A stretch of DNA of 64,000 bases from Blastococcus sp. TF02-8 (GCF_003319175.1 NZ_QOHK01000003.1:248001-312000), one strand, 5' to 3'. Counted from the first letter of the stretch, positions 17,407-29,687 are shown. Made by a program: numbers and translations. Notes: generated by a model not told the origin, from the sequence alone.

Positions 17407-18774
17407 TCAGTCGCGGTCGGCGATCCTGGACAGCGACTGGAGCGGGATCATGAGCCAGTGCGGACGGTTCCTCGCCTCGTAGACGCACTCGTAAACCGCC
17501 TTGTCCGCCTCGAACGCCCGAAGGAGTGGTGATTCCCCGCACGGGTCGAGGCCGCTGGCCTCGGAGTAGCCGGTGCAGAAGGCGAGGCGGTTCCGGGCCG
17601 CCCACTCCTGGGCGCGGTAGGCGCGCTGCGGGTCCTCGGGCTGCTCGACCAGCATGTGCCGGGCGGCGTAGTCGAAGCTGCGGAGCATGCCGGCCACGTC
17701 GCGCAGCGGGCTGTCCAGCTCCCGCCGCTCGGCCAGCGGGCGGGCGGGCTCGCCCTCGAAGTCGAGGATGATCCAGCCGGTCGCGGTACGCAGCACCTGT
17801 CCGAGGTGGAGGTCGCCGTGCACCCGCTGCCGGACGACCGGCTCCTGGCTGTCGGCGACGGCGGCGTAGAGCGCCCGCAGGCCCTCGGCGTACTCCTCGA
17901 GCTGCGGCACGACCTCGATCGCCGCGTCCAGCCGCTCGGTCATCTGCCGGGCCACCGTGGCGTACCACTCCGGGGCCGCCGGCTCCGTCGGCAGGGCCCG
18001 GGCCATGTCGGCGTGCACGGAGGCGGTCGCCGCGCCGAGCCGCTCGCTGTCGGCGGCGAAGTCGCCGCCGACCTCGTCGGCGTGCAGGTCACCCTCGGCG
18101 TAGAGGTCGCGCACGCTGGCCGTGGCCAGTCGCCAGCCGTCGCTGGCGTTGGGCACGAAGGTCTGCAGCATCGCGACCGTGGCCGGGTCGCCGCCGTCGG
18201 CGTCGTCGACCTCGATGTACCCGAGCAGCGGGGCGATGTGCTCGTTGTCCGTCTGCCGCAGGGCGTCGTGGATCTCGACGTCGGGGTTGAGCCCCGGCTC
18301 CAGCCGGCGGAAGAGCTTGAGGATCGCCTCCTGGCCGTAGACCAGCGAGGTGTTGCTCTGCTCGGTGGACACGATGTCGCCCGGCAGCCCCTCGGGGATG
18401 TGGCCCTCGGAGGCGGGCGAGAAGCGCATCGGCCCGATCGACGAGCCCTGGGCGAGGTGGATCAGCCAGGGCAGCGTCGAGTCCCGGTCGCGCATGGCGT
18501 CGTAGGCGTAGGACTCCCGCCCCTCGTTGGCGACCGCGCCGACGAAGGCGCTCTCCAGCTCCTCGGCCTTGTGGTCGCGCCAGGACAGCGGCACCAGGTA
18601 CGTCTCCTGCGCGCCGTCCCGGTAGGAGATGCGGACGCGGTGCACCGACAGCACCGGGTTGCCCCGGTCGAGGAAGAAGCCGTCCTCGGTGACGTCGGCC
18701 CACTCCCGCCCCTTGCCGCCGAACCACCGCTGCTGCGGGATCCACTCCTGGAAGAGATCGGTGAGTGCCTTCAT
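17407..18774 (-). CDS. mak: maltokinase
   Basis: This kinase of 455 residues transfers phosphate from ATP to maltose, giving maltose-1-phosphate, the donor for GlgE. The family relates to aminoglycoside phosphotransferases. The C-terminal lobe carries [11 protein letters not shown] (catalytic loop) and [10 protein letters not shown] (metal-binding DFEG). The N-terminal cap contains the conserved [12 protein letters not shown]. The ATG at 18774 overlaps the treS stop by 4 nt (ATGA), so TreS and Mak are translationally coupled. In several actinobacteria the two proteins form one complex or a fusion; here they are separate. Confidence 0.93.
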   Translation of the reverse strand: MKALTDLFQEWIPQQRWFGGKGREWADVTEDGFFLDRGNPVLSVHRVRISYRDGAQETYLVPLSWRDHKAEELESAFVGAVANEGRESYAYDAMRDRDSTLPWLIHLAQGSSIGPMRFSPASEGHIPEGLPGDIVSTEQSNTSLVYGQEAILKLFRRLEPGLNPDVEIHDALRQTDNEHIAPLLGYIEVDDADGGDPATVAMLQTFVPNASDGWRLATASVRDLYAEGDLHADEVGGDFAADSERLGAATASVHADMARALPTEPAAPEWYATVARQMTERLDAAIEVVPQLEEYAEGLRALYAAVADSQEPVVRQRVHGDLHLGQVLRTATGWIILDFEGEPARPLAERRELDSPLRDVAGMLRSFDYAARHMLVEQPEDPQRAYRAQEWAARNRLAFCTGYSEASGLDPCGESPLLRAFEADKAVYECVYEARNRPHWLMIPLQSLSRIADRD

Positions 18775-20591
18775 CGGGTGCCTCCGGACTCGTCGCTCGG
18801 GGTCTCCTCGGCGGCGCTGACCACGCCCGCGGCCAGCAGGCTGTCGGCCACGGAGCTGGAGGTGGCGCTCGCCCAGTCCTCGGTCTCCTCGGTCACCGGC
18901 TCCGTGGGCTTGGACAGCTCGAACCAGTAGAAGCCGTGGCCGGCGAGGGTGAGCATGTAGGGGAGGACGCCGATCTGCGGGAACTCCACCCGACCGGTCA
19001 GCTCGACGGGCGTGTAGCCCTCGAAGCGCCGGAGGTCCAGCTCGACCGGCTGCGGGAACCGCGACAGGTTGTTGACGCACAGCACCACGTCGTCGCCGAA
19101 CTCGCGGACGAAGGAGAGCACCGTCGGGTTCCGCGAGCCGATCTCGGCGTAGCTGCCCAGCCCGAAGGTGGGGTGCTGCCCGCGGACCTGGATCATCCGG
19201 CGCACCCACTGCAGCAGCGAGTTGGTGTTGCGCAGCTGCGACTCGACGTTGGTGACCTGGTAGCCGTAGACCGGGTCGGCGTTCAGCGGCAGGTACATCC
19301 GCTGGGGGTCGGCGCTGGAGAAGCCGCCGTTGCGGTCCGGGGTCCACTGCATCGGGGTCCGGACGCCGTCGCGGTCACCGAGCCAGATGTTGTCGCCCAT
19401 GCCGATCTCGTCCCCGTAGTAGAGGACCGGCGACCCCGGCAGCGACAGCAGCAGCGCGTTGAACAGCTCGAGGGTGTTGATGTCGTTGTCCAGCAGCGGT
19501 GCCAGCCGTCGGCGGATGCCGATGTTGGCCTTCATGCGGGGGTCCTTGGCGTACTCGGCCCACATGTAGTCGCGTTCCTCGTCGGTGACCATCTCGAGCG
19601 TGAGCTCGTCGTGGTTGCGGAGGAAGACGCCCCACTGGCAGTTGTCCGGGATGTCCGGCGTCTGCGCCATGATCTCCGAGATCGGGAAGCGCTGCTCCCG
19701 GCGCACGGCCATGAACAGACGCGGCATGACCGGGAAGTGGAAGGCCATCTGGCACTCGTCGCCGTTCTCGCCGAAGTACTCGACGACGTCGGCCGGCCAC
19801 TGGTTGGCCTCGCAGAGCAGCACCTTGTCGGCGTAGTTCTCGTCCACGACCTTGCGGACGTGCTTCAGGAACTCGTGGGTGCGCGGGAGGTTCTCGCCGT
19901 TGGTCCCCTCCTCCTCGAAGAGGTAGGGCACGGCGTCGAGCCGGAAGCCGTCGACGCCGAGGTCCAGCCAGAACCGCAGGGCCTCGATGATCGCCTCCTG
20001 CACCTTCGGGTTCTCGAAGTTGAGATCCGGCTGGTGGGAGAAGAATCGGTGCCAGAAGTACTGCTTGCGCACCGGGTCGAAGGTCCAGTTCGAGCTCTCG
20101 GTGTCGACGAAGATGATGCGGGCGTCGGCGTAGCCGGTGTCGTCGTCGGCCCACACGTAGAAGTCGCCGTAGGGGCCCTCGGGGTCGCTGCGGCTGGCCT
20201 GGAACCAGGGGTGCTGGTCCGAGGTGTGGTTCATGACGAAGTCGATGATCACGCGCATGCCGCGGGCGTGGGCGGCGTCCAGGAAGTCCTGGAAGTCCTG
20301 GATGTCACCGAACTCCGGCAGCACCGCGGTGTAGTCGCTGACGTCGTACCCGCCGTCGCGCAGCGGCGAGGCGAAGAACGGCGGCAGCCACAGGCAGTCG
20401 ACGCCGAGCCACTGCAGGTAGTCCAGCTTGTCGATCATCCCGCGCAGGTCGCCGACGCCGTCGGCGTTGCTGTCGGCGAAGCCCCGGACGAGGACCTCGT
20501 AGAAGACCGCGCGCTTGTACCACTCGGGGTCCGTACCGGGCGGGGGGAGGGCGGAGCGGGTGGCAGGGGAGTCGGGGACGGGGACGGTCAT
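18771..20591 (-). CDS. treS: trehalose synthase / maltose alpha-D-glucosyltransferase
   Basis: This GH13 enzyme of 606 residues isomerises trehalose and maltose. The N-terminal part has [16 protein letters not shown] and [12 protein letters not shown]. The nucleophile Asp lies in [14 protein letters not shown], the acid Glu in LLCEANQWP and the third Asp in FLRNHDELT. It feeds maltose to the coupled maltokinase. The gap to glgE is 51 bp with no visible terminator, so it belongs to the same operon. Confidence 0.95.
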   Translation of the reverse strand: MTVPVPDSPATRSALPPPGTDPEWYKRAVFYEVLVRGFADSNADGVGDLRGMIDKLDYLQWLGVDCLWLPPFFASPLRDGGYDVSDYTAVLPEFGDIQDFQDFLDAAHARGMRVIIDFVMNHTSDQHPWFQASRSDPEGPYGDFYVWADDDTGYADARIIFVDTESSNWTFDPVRKQYFWHRFFSHQPDLNFENPKVQEAIIEALRFWLDLGVDGFRLDAVPYLFEEEGTNGENLPRTHEFLKHVRKVVDENYADKVLLCEANQWPADVVEYFGENGDECQMAFHFPVMPRLFMAVRREQRFPISEIMAQTPDIPDNCQWGVFLRNHDELTLEMVTDEERDYMWAEYAKDPRMKANIGIRRRLAPLLDNDINTLELFNALLLSLPGSPVLYYGDEIGMGDNIWLGDRDGVRTPMQWTPDRNGGFSSADPQRMYLPLNADPVYGYQVTNVESQLRNTNSLLQWVRRMIQVRGQHPTFGLGSYAEIGSRNPTVLSFVREFGDDVVLCVNNLSRFPQPVELDLRRFEGYTPVELTGRVEFPQIGVLPYMLTLAGHGFYWFELSKPTEPVTEETEDWASATSSSVADSLLAAGVVSAAEETPSDESGGTR

Positions 20592-20642
20592 CGACGCGTA
20601 TGCCTCGTTCGGGGTCGCAGGTGCGGTCGGGGGAGGACCGGT

Positions 20643-22673
20643 CTATTCGACCGGCGGGGGGAACTGCACGGGCCGCGGGAAGCTGATCCCGAAGACGTGC
20701 GCCGGCTCCCGGTAGGGATCGAGCTCGACGTAGTTGAACTGGCCCCAGTCGTACCGGGCGCCGCTGAGCTCGTCGGTGACCGCGAATCGCTCGTGCCAGT
20801 CCAGACCGAGCGTCGGCAGGTCCAGCGCCGTCGTCCCGATCTGGGTGTTGTGGCTCGACAGGTTGACGACGACGAGGACGGCGTCGTTCGAGCCCGGGTC
20901 GGTCTTGGTGAAGCAGAGGAGGTTCGGGTTGTCCACCGAGTGGAACCGCAGCGTGCGCAGCTGCTGCAGCGCCGGGTGGGCACGCCGGATCTCGTTGAGC
21001 CGCTTCAGGTACGGGGCGAGGCTGCGACCGCTGGCCTCGGCACCCGCCCAGTCGCGGGGGCGCAGCCGGTACTTCTCGCTGTCGAGGTACTCCTCGCTGC
21101 CCGGCTTGACGGCGACGTGCTCGAACAGCTCGAACCCGGAGTAGACGCCCCAGGTCGGGCTCAGCATCGAGGCCAGCACCGCGCGGATCTTGAACATCGG
21201 CGGGCCACCGAACTGCAGCGACTCGTGGAGGATGTCCGGCGTGTTCACGAAGAAGTTCGGCCGCATGTAGTGCGAGTTCGTCGCCAGCTCGCGGCCGTAC
21301 TCCTCGATCTCCTCGCGCTCGGTGCGCCAGGTGAAGTACGTGTAGGACTGCGTGAACCCGATCCGGGCCAGCTGGTGCATCATCGCCGGGCGGGTGAACG
21401 CCTCGGCCAGGAAGAGCACGTCGGGGTCGGTCTTCTTGACCTCCCAGATCAGCCAGTGCCAGAAGTTCAGCGGCTTCGTGTGCGGGTTGTCCACGCGGAA
21501 GATCCGGACGCCGGCGTCCATCCAGTGCCGGACCACCCGCAGCACCTCGGCGTAGATGCCCTCGGGGTCGTTGTCGAAGTTGACCGGGTAGATGTCCTGG
21601 TACTTCTTCGGCGGGTTCTCCGCGTAGGCGATCGTGCCGTCGGGCTTGGTGGTGAACCACTCCGGGTGGGCCTGCACCCAGGGGTGGTCGGGCGCGGCCT
21701 GGAGGGCGAGGTCGAGGGCGATCTCCATGCCGAGCTCGCGGGTGCGGGCCACGAAGGCCCGGAAGTCCTCGAGCGTGCCCAGCTGCGGGTGCACGGCGTC
21801 GTGCCCGCCCTCGGCGCTGCCGATGGCCCAGGGGGAGCCGACGTCGTCCGGGCCGATCTCGTGCGGGTTGCCGCCGGGGAACTGGGCGGTGTTCGGGCCC
21901 TTGCGGTTGACCGTGCCGATCGGGTGGATCGGTGGCAGGTAGACCACGTCGAAGCCCATGTCGGCGATCGCCGGCAGGCGGTCGGCCGCGGTGGTGAACG
22001 TGCCGTGGGTGGGCACCCCGCCGACGACCGGCCCCTCCGAGCGCGGGAAGAACTCGTACCAGGAACCGTAGAGCGCCTCGCGACGGTCGACCCACACCTC
22101 GTAGCGGGGCGACTGCGTGACCAGCTCGCGGACCGGGTGCTCGTGCAGGTAGCGCTGCAACCCGGCGGCGAGCGCCGGGGCGATGCGCACGGTCAGCTCC
22201 TGCGAGGTGTCCCGCAGCGAGGCGGCGGCGGACGTGACCCGCTCGCGCCACTCCGCATCGGCCTCGGCGGCGACGCGCTCGAGCAGCCGGGCCCCCTCCT
22301 CGAGGTCGTTGGCGAGCTCGTCGGCGCCCTGGCCGGCCTCGACCTTGACCTCGACGGCGTGCTTCCAGGTGGCCAGCGGGTCGCTCCACGCCTCGACGCG
22401 GAACGTCCACAGGCCCTCGCGGTCGGGCACGACGGTGGTGAGCCAGCGGTCGGGCTCGGGTGGCAGCTTCGCCATCCGGAGGAACGGCTCGTCGGTGCCG
22501 TCGGGTCCGGTCCACACGACGTTCGCGGCGACGGCGTCGTGGCCCTCGCGGAACACGGTGGCGGTGATCGGCAGGTGCTCGCCGACGACCGCACGGGCCG
22601 AGAACGTCCCGCAGGACACGACAGGGGCGACATCGGTGATGCCGAGGCGGAGATCAGCGCGGCCAGTCATCAC
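20643..22673 (-). CDS. glgE: alpha-1,4-glucan:maltose-1-phosphate maltosyltransferase
   Basis: This protein of 676 residues is first in the operon. It extends linear alpha-1,4-glucan with maltose units from maltose-1-phosphate. The N-terminal domain (about 1-200) is followed by a GH13_3 barrel. The nucleophile Asp lies in IFRVDNPHTKP and the acid Glu in LFLAEAFTRP. EFFPRSEG and DVVYLPPIHPIG are also typical of GlgE. GTG 22673 and ATG 22670 are both possible starts; a TAGCGT hexamer ends 5 nt before the former and 8 nt before the latter. Confidence 0.95.
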   Translation of the reverse strand: MMTGRADLRLGITDVAPVVSCGTFSARAVVGEHLPITATVFREGHDAVAANVVWTGPDGTDEPFLRMAKLPPEPDRWLTTVVPDREGLWTFRVEAWSDPLATWKHAVEVKVEAGQGADELANDLEEGARLLERVAAEADAEWRERVTSAAASLRDTSQELTVRIAPALAAGLQRYLHEHPVRELVTQSPRYEVWVDRREALYGSWYEFFPRSEGPVVGGVPTHGTFTTAADRLPAIADMGFDVVYLPPIHPIGTVNRKGPNTAQFPGGNPHEIGPDDVGSPWAIGSAEGGHDAVHPQLGTLEDFRAFVARTRELGMEIALDLALQAAPDHPWVQAHPEWFTTKPDGTIAYAENPPKKYQDIYPVNFDNDPEGIYAEVLRVVRHWMDAGVRIFRVDNPHTKPLNFWHWLIWEVKKTDPDVLFLAEAFTRPAMMHQLARIGFTQSYTYFTWRTEREEIEEYGRELATNSHYMRPNFFVNTPDILHESLQFGGPPMFKIRAVLASMLSPTWGVYSGFELFEHVAVKPGSEEYLDSEKYRLRPRDWAGAEASGRSLAPYLKRLNEIRRAHPALQQLRTLRFHSVDNPNLLCFTKTDPGSNDAVLVVVNLSSHNTQIGTTALDLPTLGLDWHERFAVTDELSGARYDWGQFNYVELDPYREPAHVFGISFPRPVQFPPPVE

Positions 22674-22678
22674 GCGCC

Positions 22679-22684
22679 ACGCTA
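22679..22684 (-). promoter_or_regulatory. leaderless -10 element of the glgE operon
   Basis: TAGCGT on the minus strand lies 5 nt before GTG 22673 and 8 nt before ATG 22670. Together with the glgP promoter it forms a divergent regulatory region between glucan building and glucan phosphorolysis. Confidence 0.5.
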
Positions 22685-22794
22685 CTGAGCTGCCGCCTCA
22701 CCAGCATCTCGGCCGATGATCTGCCCCTCCCGCCTCACCCGATGGGGCTGCGGAACGCGGCGTTGCGGGCGGATGAAGAGTTCTCGACGACGCC

Positions 22795-22830
22795 CTGACG
22801 AACGGCCCGGGTCTCGTTAGTCTCGGCCGG
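22795..22830 (+). promoter_or_regulatory. leaderless promoter of glgP
   Basis: CTGACG (22795-22800), a 17-bp spacer and TAGTCT (22818-22823) are followed by 7 nt and then the GTG start at 22831. Both hexamers are close to the primary-sigma consensus. Confidence 0.6.
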
Positions 22831-25380
22831 GTGCGAGCTCTCCGACGTTTCACCGTCCGCGCGGCTCTGCCGGAGCCGCTCCTGCCGCTGAGCCAGCTGG
22901 TGATGAACCTGCGCTGGTCCTGGCACCCCGAGACCCGGGACCTCTTCGAGTCCCTGGACCCGGCGCTGTGGCAGCGCTGCGGCGGTGACCCGGTGCGCGC
23001 GCTGGGGGAGGTGTCGGCCGAGCGACTGGCCCAGCTGGCCGCCGACCGCCGGTTCGTGCGGCGGCTGACCGACGCCGTGGACGACCTGGAGGAGTACCTC
23101 GCCACGCCGCGCTGGTACCAGTCGCTGGGCGCGGAGGCGCCGCAGACCATCGCGTACTTCTCCGCGGAGTTCGGCATCACCGAGGTGCTGCCGCAGTACT
23201 CCGGCGGCCTGGGGATCCTGGCCGGTGACCACCTGAAGGCCGCCTCGGACCTCGGCGTCCCGCTGATCGGCGTCGGGCTGCTCTACCGGGCCGGCTACTT
23301 CGCCCAGGGTCTGTCCGCCGACGGCTGGCAGCTCGAGCACTACCCGTCCCTGGACCCGCACGGGCTGCCGCTGAAGCTGCTGCGGCAGTCCGACGGCACC
23401 GCCGTCGTCATCTCCGTGCCGCTGCCCGAGGGGCGGACGCTGTACGCGCACGTGTGGCGGGCCCAGGTGGGCCGGGTGTCGCTGCTGCTCCTGGACAGCG
23501 ACATCGAGGAGAACGCCCCCGCGGAGCGGCTGGTCACCGACCGGCTCTACGGCGGCGACGAGGACCACCGGCTCCGCCAGGAGATGCTGCTGGGCGTCGG
23601 GGGCGTGCGGGCGCTGCGGGCGTACTGCTCGCTGACCGGGACCCCGATGCCGGAGGTCTTCCACGCCAACGAGGGCCACGCCGGCTTCCAGGGCGTGGAG
23701 CGGATCCGCGAGCTGACCGAGGCGCACGGGCTCTCCTTCGCCGAGGCGCTGCAGGCCGTGCGGGCGGGCACCGTCTTCACCACCCACACGCCCGTGCCGG
23801 CGGGTATCGACCGGTTCCCGAAGGCGCTCATCGAGCGCTACTTCGCCGGCTTCGGCGTGCCGCTGGAGCACCTGCTGCCGCTGGGGGCGGAGGAGGACCC
23901 GTCGAAGTTCAACATGGCGCACATGGGCCTGCGGCTGGGGCAGCGGGCCAACGGGGTCAGCCAGCTGCACGGGCACGTCAGCCGCGGCATGTTCAACGGC
24001 CTGTGGCCGGGCTTCGACGAGGGCGACGTGCCGATCGGCTCGATCACCAACGGCGTGCACGCGCCCACCTGGACCGCCCGGGAGCTCCTGGACATGGGCA
24101 CCCAGACGACCAGCCAGGGTGACCCGGTGCAGGTCGACGGTCCGGTGCACTTCGACGGCGTCGACCGCATCCCCGCCGGGGACCTCTGGGCGGTCCGGCG
24201 GACGCTGCGCGGGCGGCTGGTCGAGGAGGTGCGGCGGCGGATCCGCGAGACCGCGCTCTCGCGTGGGGCCAGCGAGGCCGAGATCGGCTGGACCGAGACC
24301 GCCTTCGACCCCGACGTCCTCACCATCGGTTTCGCCCGCCGGGTGCCGTCCTACAAGCGGCTGACCCTCATGCTGCGCGACCCGGAGCGGCTCAGGGCGC
24401 TGCTGCTGGACCCCGAGCGCCCCGTGCAGCTGGTCATCGCCGGCAAGAGCCACCCCGCCGATGACGGCGGCAAGAAGCTGATCCAGCAGATGGTGGCCTT
24501 CGCCGACGACCCGGAGATCCGGCACCGGATCGCCTTCCTCCCCGGCTACGACATCGGCATGGCGCGCTACCTGTACTGGGGCTGCGACGTCTGGCTGAAC
24601 AACCCGCTGCGCCCGCTCGAGGCGTGCGGCACCTCCGGCATGAAGGCGGCCCTCAACGGTGGGCTGAACCTCTCCATCCGCGACGGGTGGTGGGACGAGT
24701 GGTTCGACGGCCAGAACGGCTGGGCGATCCCGACGGCCGACGGCGTGCAGGACCCCGACCGCCGCGACGAGGTGGAGGCGCGGGCGATCTACGACCTGCT
24801 GTCGACCCAGGTGCTGCCGCGCTTCTACGAGCGCGACCGCGACGGCGTCCCCGGCCGCTGGGTGGAGATGGTGCGGCACACGCTGCGCGAGACCGGCCCC
24901 AAGGTGCAGGCCACCCGCATGGTCCGCGACTACGTCCGCGACCTGTACGTGCCGGCGGCCGGGTCGGCCCGCACGATGGCGGCCGACGGCTACGCCCCGG
25001 CGCGGAGCGAGGCGTCGTGGCGGTCGCACCTGCTGCACCACTGGCACGACGTGCGGGTCGCCCACGTCGAGGCGACCGGCGCCAAGGACACCCCGGAGAT
25101 CGGTTCGACCCTGGCGCTGCGGGCCGAGGTCGAGCTGCCGGGGCTGCAGCCCTCCGACGTGGAGGTGCAGGCCGCCTACGGGCGGGTCGACGACGCCGAC
25201 GGTCTGCACGAGGTCACGACCGTGCCGATGCAGCACGAGCACACCGACGGTTCGCGGCACTGGTTCACCGCGACGGTTCCACTCGAACGCACCGGCGCGT
25301 TCGGCTACACGGTGCGCGTGCTCCCGTACTCTCAGTACCTCGCCGATCCGGCCGAGCTCGGTGTGGTGAGCACGGCGTGA
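22831..25380 (+). CDS. glgP: alpha-glucan (maltodextrin) phosphorylase
   Basis: This phosphorylase of 849 residues releases glucose-1-phosphate from alpha-glucan chains. It has the actinobacterial form with an N-terminal DUF3417 domain (about 1-110: PLSQLVMNLRWSWHPETR). The PLP-binding lysine is Lys605 in GTSGMKAALNG. EFGITEVLPQYSGGLGILAGDHLK and YLYWGCDVWLNNPLRP are typical. The gene is divergent from glgE, so the glucan-building operon and the degrading enzyme share one intergenic control region of about 160 bp. Confidence 0.94.
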   Translation: MRALRRFTVRAALPEPLLPLSQLVMNLRWSWHPETRDLFESLDPALWQRCGGDPVRALGEVSAERLAQLAADRRFVRRLTDAVDDLEEYLATPRWYQSLGAEAPQTIAYFSAEFGITEVLPQYSGGLGILAGDHLKAASDLGVPLIGVGLLYRAGYFAQGLSADGWQLEHYPSLDPHGLPLKLLRQSDGTAVVISVPLPEGRTLYAHVWRAQVGRVSLLLLDSDIEENAPAERLVTDRLYGGDEDHRLRQEMLLGVGGVRALRAYCSLTGTPMPEVFHANEGHAGFQGVERIRELTEAHGLSFAEALQAVRAGTVFTTHTPVPAGIDRFPKALIERYFAGFGVPLEHLLPLGAEEDPSKFNMAHMGLRLGQRANGVSQLHGHVSRGMFNGLWPGFDEGDVPIGSITNGVHAPTWTARELLDMGTQTTSQGDPVQVDGPVHFDGVDRIPAGDLWAVRRTLRGRLVEEVRRRIRETALSRGASEAEIGWTETAFDPDVLTIGFARRVPSYKRLTLMLRDPERLRALLLDPERPVQLVIAGKSHPADDGGKKLIQQMVAFADDPEIRHRIAFLPGYDIGMARYLYWGCDVWLNNPLRPLEACGTSGMKAALNGGLNLSIRDGWWDEWFDGQNGWAIPTADGVQDPDRRDEVEARAIYDLLSTQVLPRFYERDRDGVPGRWVEMVRHTLRETGPKVQATRMVRDYVRDLYVPAAGSARTMAADGYAPARSEASWRSHLLHHWHDVRVAHVEATGAKDTPEIGSTLALRAEVELPGLQPSDVEVQAAYGRVDDADGLHEVTTVPMQHEHTDGSRHWFTATVPLERTGAFGYTVRVLPYSQYLADPAELGVVSTA

Positions 25381-25400
25381 GCGCGACTCATCCCGCACTC

Positions 25401-25424
25401 CGGTCACGCCTGTCCCAGTGACCG
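25401..25424 (+). terminator. possible weak hairpin after glgP
   Basis: CGGTCAC (25401-25407) and GTGACCG (25418-25424) form a 7-bp stem with a 10-nt loop, 20 bp after the glgP stop. There is no U tract. Confidence 0.3.
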
Positions 25425-25489
25425 ACTGTGACCTCGTGCGGCCCCGGCGTGGCGGTGCAGCCGGGGCGCCGAGACGGCCCGCGCATCAC

Positions 25490-25502
25490 TAGGCTGGACG
25501 CC
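25490..25502 (+). promoter_or_regulatory. leaderless -10 element of the FHA gene
   Basis: TAGGCT (25490-25495) is followed by GGACGCC and then ATG 25503. This decides the start codon. Confidence 0.55.
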
Positions 25503-26468
25503 ATGCCCGACCGCTGTGAAGTCCTCCCCGGAGATGCCGTCGTCGCCCGCCGTGGCGGCGGCCTGCTGTGGGTCGACGCTCCCGGCTCGCCCGCCCTCGT
25601 GTCCGCCCTGCACGCCTGCCTCGGTGTGTCCGGGCCGGGCGCCGACCGCGTGCTGGCCGCCGTGGCCGGCCAGGTGAGCTCGCTCGCCTCGGGTGGCGCG
25701 TCCTTCGCTCTCGTCCTGGGCGACGACACCGGTTCCGGTGTCGCGCTCTGGGCGGGCAAGGGCCAGCCGGCCGTCGACGGTGTCCCCGTGTCCGGCTCGT
25801 CGGTCGAGGGCGGCACGCTCGCCTCCGGCTTCTCGCTGGGCCAGTCCCTGTACGTGGGGCCCGGCCAGTCGGCGCCCCGCACCCCGCCGGGGGTGAGCTA
25901 CGACCTCGTCGAGGGGACCGTCCCCGGCGGCGGCGCCACGCTGCACCTGGCCGCGGCCGCCCCGTCGTCGGCGGCTCCGGCAACCTCGGCGGCGCCGGCC
26001 TCGTCGTTCTCGGCGCCGTCGGACTCCGCCTTCGGCTCCTCGCGTGGGTCCTCCCGCGGCTCGTCGGCGGCCCGCCCCGAGTCCGGCGAGCAGACCGCCT
26101 TCTGGCGGCCCGACAGCGACAACGCCGCGCCGATCCTGCGGTTCGACGACGGCCTCGTGGTCACCGTCGACGAGGACCTCGTGCTCGGCCGCCGTCCCGA
26201 CAACCACGAGATGGTCACCAGCGGCTCGGCCCGCCCGGTGCCGATCGCCGACACCCAGAACGTGCTGTCGTCGGCGCACGCCGCGCTGACCCGCAACGGC
26301 CGCGAGGTCTCGCTGGTCGACCTGGGCTCGCTCAACGGCACTCACGTCGCCGGCCCCGAGGCCACGGAGTGGACCCAGCTCGAGCCGGGTGTGGCCCACC
26401 CGCTCTCCGACGGCGACCGCCTGCTCCTGGGCTGGACGGTCATCACCTTCGAGCAGCCGCAGGACTGA
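25503..26468 (+). CDS. FHA-domain protein
   Basis: The product has 321 residues. The C-terminal ~110 residues form a forkhead-associated domain that binds phosphothreonine peptides: VLGRRP gives the conserved Gly-Arg, followed by SSAHAAL (Ser and His) and LGSLNGTHV (Asn-Gly). A low-complexity Ser/Ala-rich linker of about 60 residues precedes it. The N-terminal ~145 residues (VLPGDAVVARRGGGLLWVDAP and on) belong to no family I can name. It is probably a substrate or partner of a Ser/Thr protein kinase. It sits between glgP and glgX, but no functional link to glucan metabolism is shown. Confidence 0.82.
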   Translation: MPDRCEVLPGDAVVARRGGGLLWVDAPGSPALVSALHACLGVSGPGADRVLAAVAGQVSSLASGGASFALVLGDDTGSGVALWAGKGQPAVDGVPVSGSSVEGGTLASGFSLGQSLYVGPGQSAPRTPPGVSYDLVEGTVPGGGATLHLAAAAPSSAAPATSAAPASSFSAPSDSAFGSSRGSSRGSSAARPESGEQTAFWRPDSDNAAPILRFDDGLVVTVDEDLVLGRRPDNHEMVTSGSARPVPIADTQNVLSSAHAALTRNGREVSLVDLGSLNGTHVAGPEATEWTQLEPGVAHPLSDGDRLLLGWTVITFEQPQD

Positions 26469-26485
26469 GCACCACCGCCTGACAG

Positions 26486-26524
26486 CCCGAGAGCCCCGGT
26501 CCGCTGCGGACCGGGGCTCTCGGG
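26486..26524. terminator. bidirectional terminator between the FHA gene and glgX
   Basis: A perfect 18-bp stem (26486-26503 with 26507-26524) closes on a CTG loop. It lies 17 bp after the FHA stop, between convergent genes. There is no U tract on either side. From 26525 to 26643 I see no further feature. Confidence 0.75.
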
Positions 26525-26643
26525 TCGTCAGAGCCGGCTCCCTCGGCCGGGTGCGTGGGCTCCACGCCGCGTGTCGAGTTGTCGTCGTATCGACCGGACC
26601 CGAACCGACGGCGACCCCACACGGGTGGAACGCGGGTGGGGTG

Positions 26644-28773
<2,130 letters not shown>

Positions 28774-28844
28774 TTCCCGATCGTGCCCTCTCCGGCGCCG
28801 GACGGGGCGCAACGTCGGCCGGACGGAGTTGATTGGATGGGGGT

Positions 28845-29678
28845 GTGTCGAGCATCGGTGGGGTGGGTGGGGGCCACACGGCCGCCTCCGCGGGGGCCGT
28901 CGTACGGATGACCGGGGTCGACGTCGTCCGGGGGCAGAACGACCTGCTCAAGGGCGTCGACTGGCGGGTGGAACCGGACCAGCGGTGGGTGGTGCTGGGT
29001 CCCAACGGAGCCGGGAAGACGACACTGATGCAGCTCGCCGCCGCGCTGATGCACCCGACGCGCGGCGAGGTGCGGCTGCTGGGGGAGACCCTGGGCGCGG
29101 TCGACGTCTTCGAGCTGCGCCCGCGCATCGGCATCACGAGCGCCTCCTTGGCCCAGCGCATCGGCCCCGAGGAGAAGACCGGCGACGTCGTCGTCTCCGC
29201 CGGGTACGCGGTGGTCGGGCGGTGGCGGGAGCGCTACGACGTGCACGACCTGACCCGGGCCGGGATCCTCATGCAGCAGTGGGGGGTCGCCCAGTACGCG
29301 CACCGCGCGTTCGGCACCCTCAGCGAGGGCGAGCGCAAGCGGGCGCAGATCGCCCGTGCGCTCATGCCCGACCCCGAGCTGCTGATCCTCGACGAGCCGG
29401 GCGCCGGGCTGGACCTCGGCGGTCGCGAGGACCTCGTCGCCCGCCTCTCGGACCTCGCTCGCTACCACTACGCGCCGGCGCAGGTCCTGGTCACCCACCA
29501 CGTGGAGGAGATCCCGCCGGGCTACACCCACGCGCTGCTGCTGCGCGACGGCGAGGTCGTGGCCTCGGGCGCGGCCGACGACGTGCTCACCGCGGCGATG
29601 CTCTCGGACACCTTCGGTCTCGCTCTCTCGCTGACCCGCACGAACGGCCGCTTCACCGCCCGTCGGGCGAGTCAGTAG
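28845..29678 (+). CDS. stand-alone ABC transporter ATPase (ModF/YlmA-like)
   Basis: This single ATP-binding-cassette protein of 277 residues has Walker A GPNGAGKTT at 52-60, signature LSEGERKRAQIARAL and Walker B LLILDEPGAGLD. No permease or binding protein is adjacent. The signature LSEGE..R and overall layout resemble COG1119 (ModF/YlmA) ATPases, whose partners are unclear; this assignment is from memory. The GTG at 28845 is one possible start. ATG 28908 begins right at the ABC domain and would give 256 residues. The stop codon at 29676-29678 is part of the -10 hexamer of the next gene. Confidence 0.8.
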   Translation: MSSIGGVGGGHTAASAGAVVRMTGVDVVRGQNDLLKGVDWRVEPDQRWVVLGPNGAGKTTLMQLAAALMHPTRGEVRLLGETLGAVDVFELRPRIGITSASLAQRIGPEEKTGDVVVSAGYAVVGRWRERYDVHDLTRAGILMQQWGVAQYAHRAFGTLSEGERKRAQIARALMPDPELLILDEPGAGLDLGGREDLVARLSDLARYHYAPAQVLVTHHVEEIPPGYTHALLLRDGEVVASGAADDVLTAAMLSDTFGLALSLTRTNGRFTARRASQ

Positions 29679-29687
29679 CGTGCGGGC
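29676..29687 (+). promoter_or_regulatory. leaderless promoter of the enoyl-CoA hydratase gene
   Basis: TAGCGT (29676-29681) is followed by 6 nt and then ATG 29688. Its first three bases are the TAG stop codon of the upstream ABC ATPase gene. Confidence 0.5.

Noticed and set aside
18765-22688. Open frame of about 1300 codons antisense to treS and glgE
   Set aside because: The composition is that of a reverse-complement shadow (Val/Gly/Arg/His rich, no domains). The opposite strand carries fully conserved enzymes.
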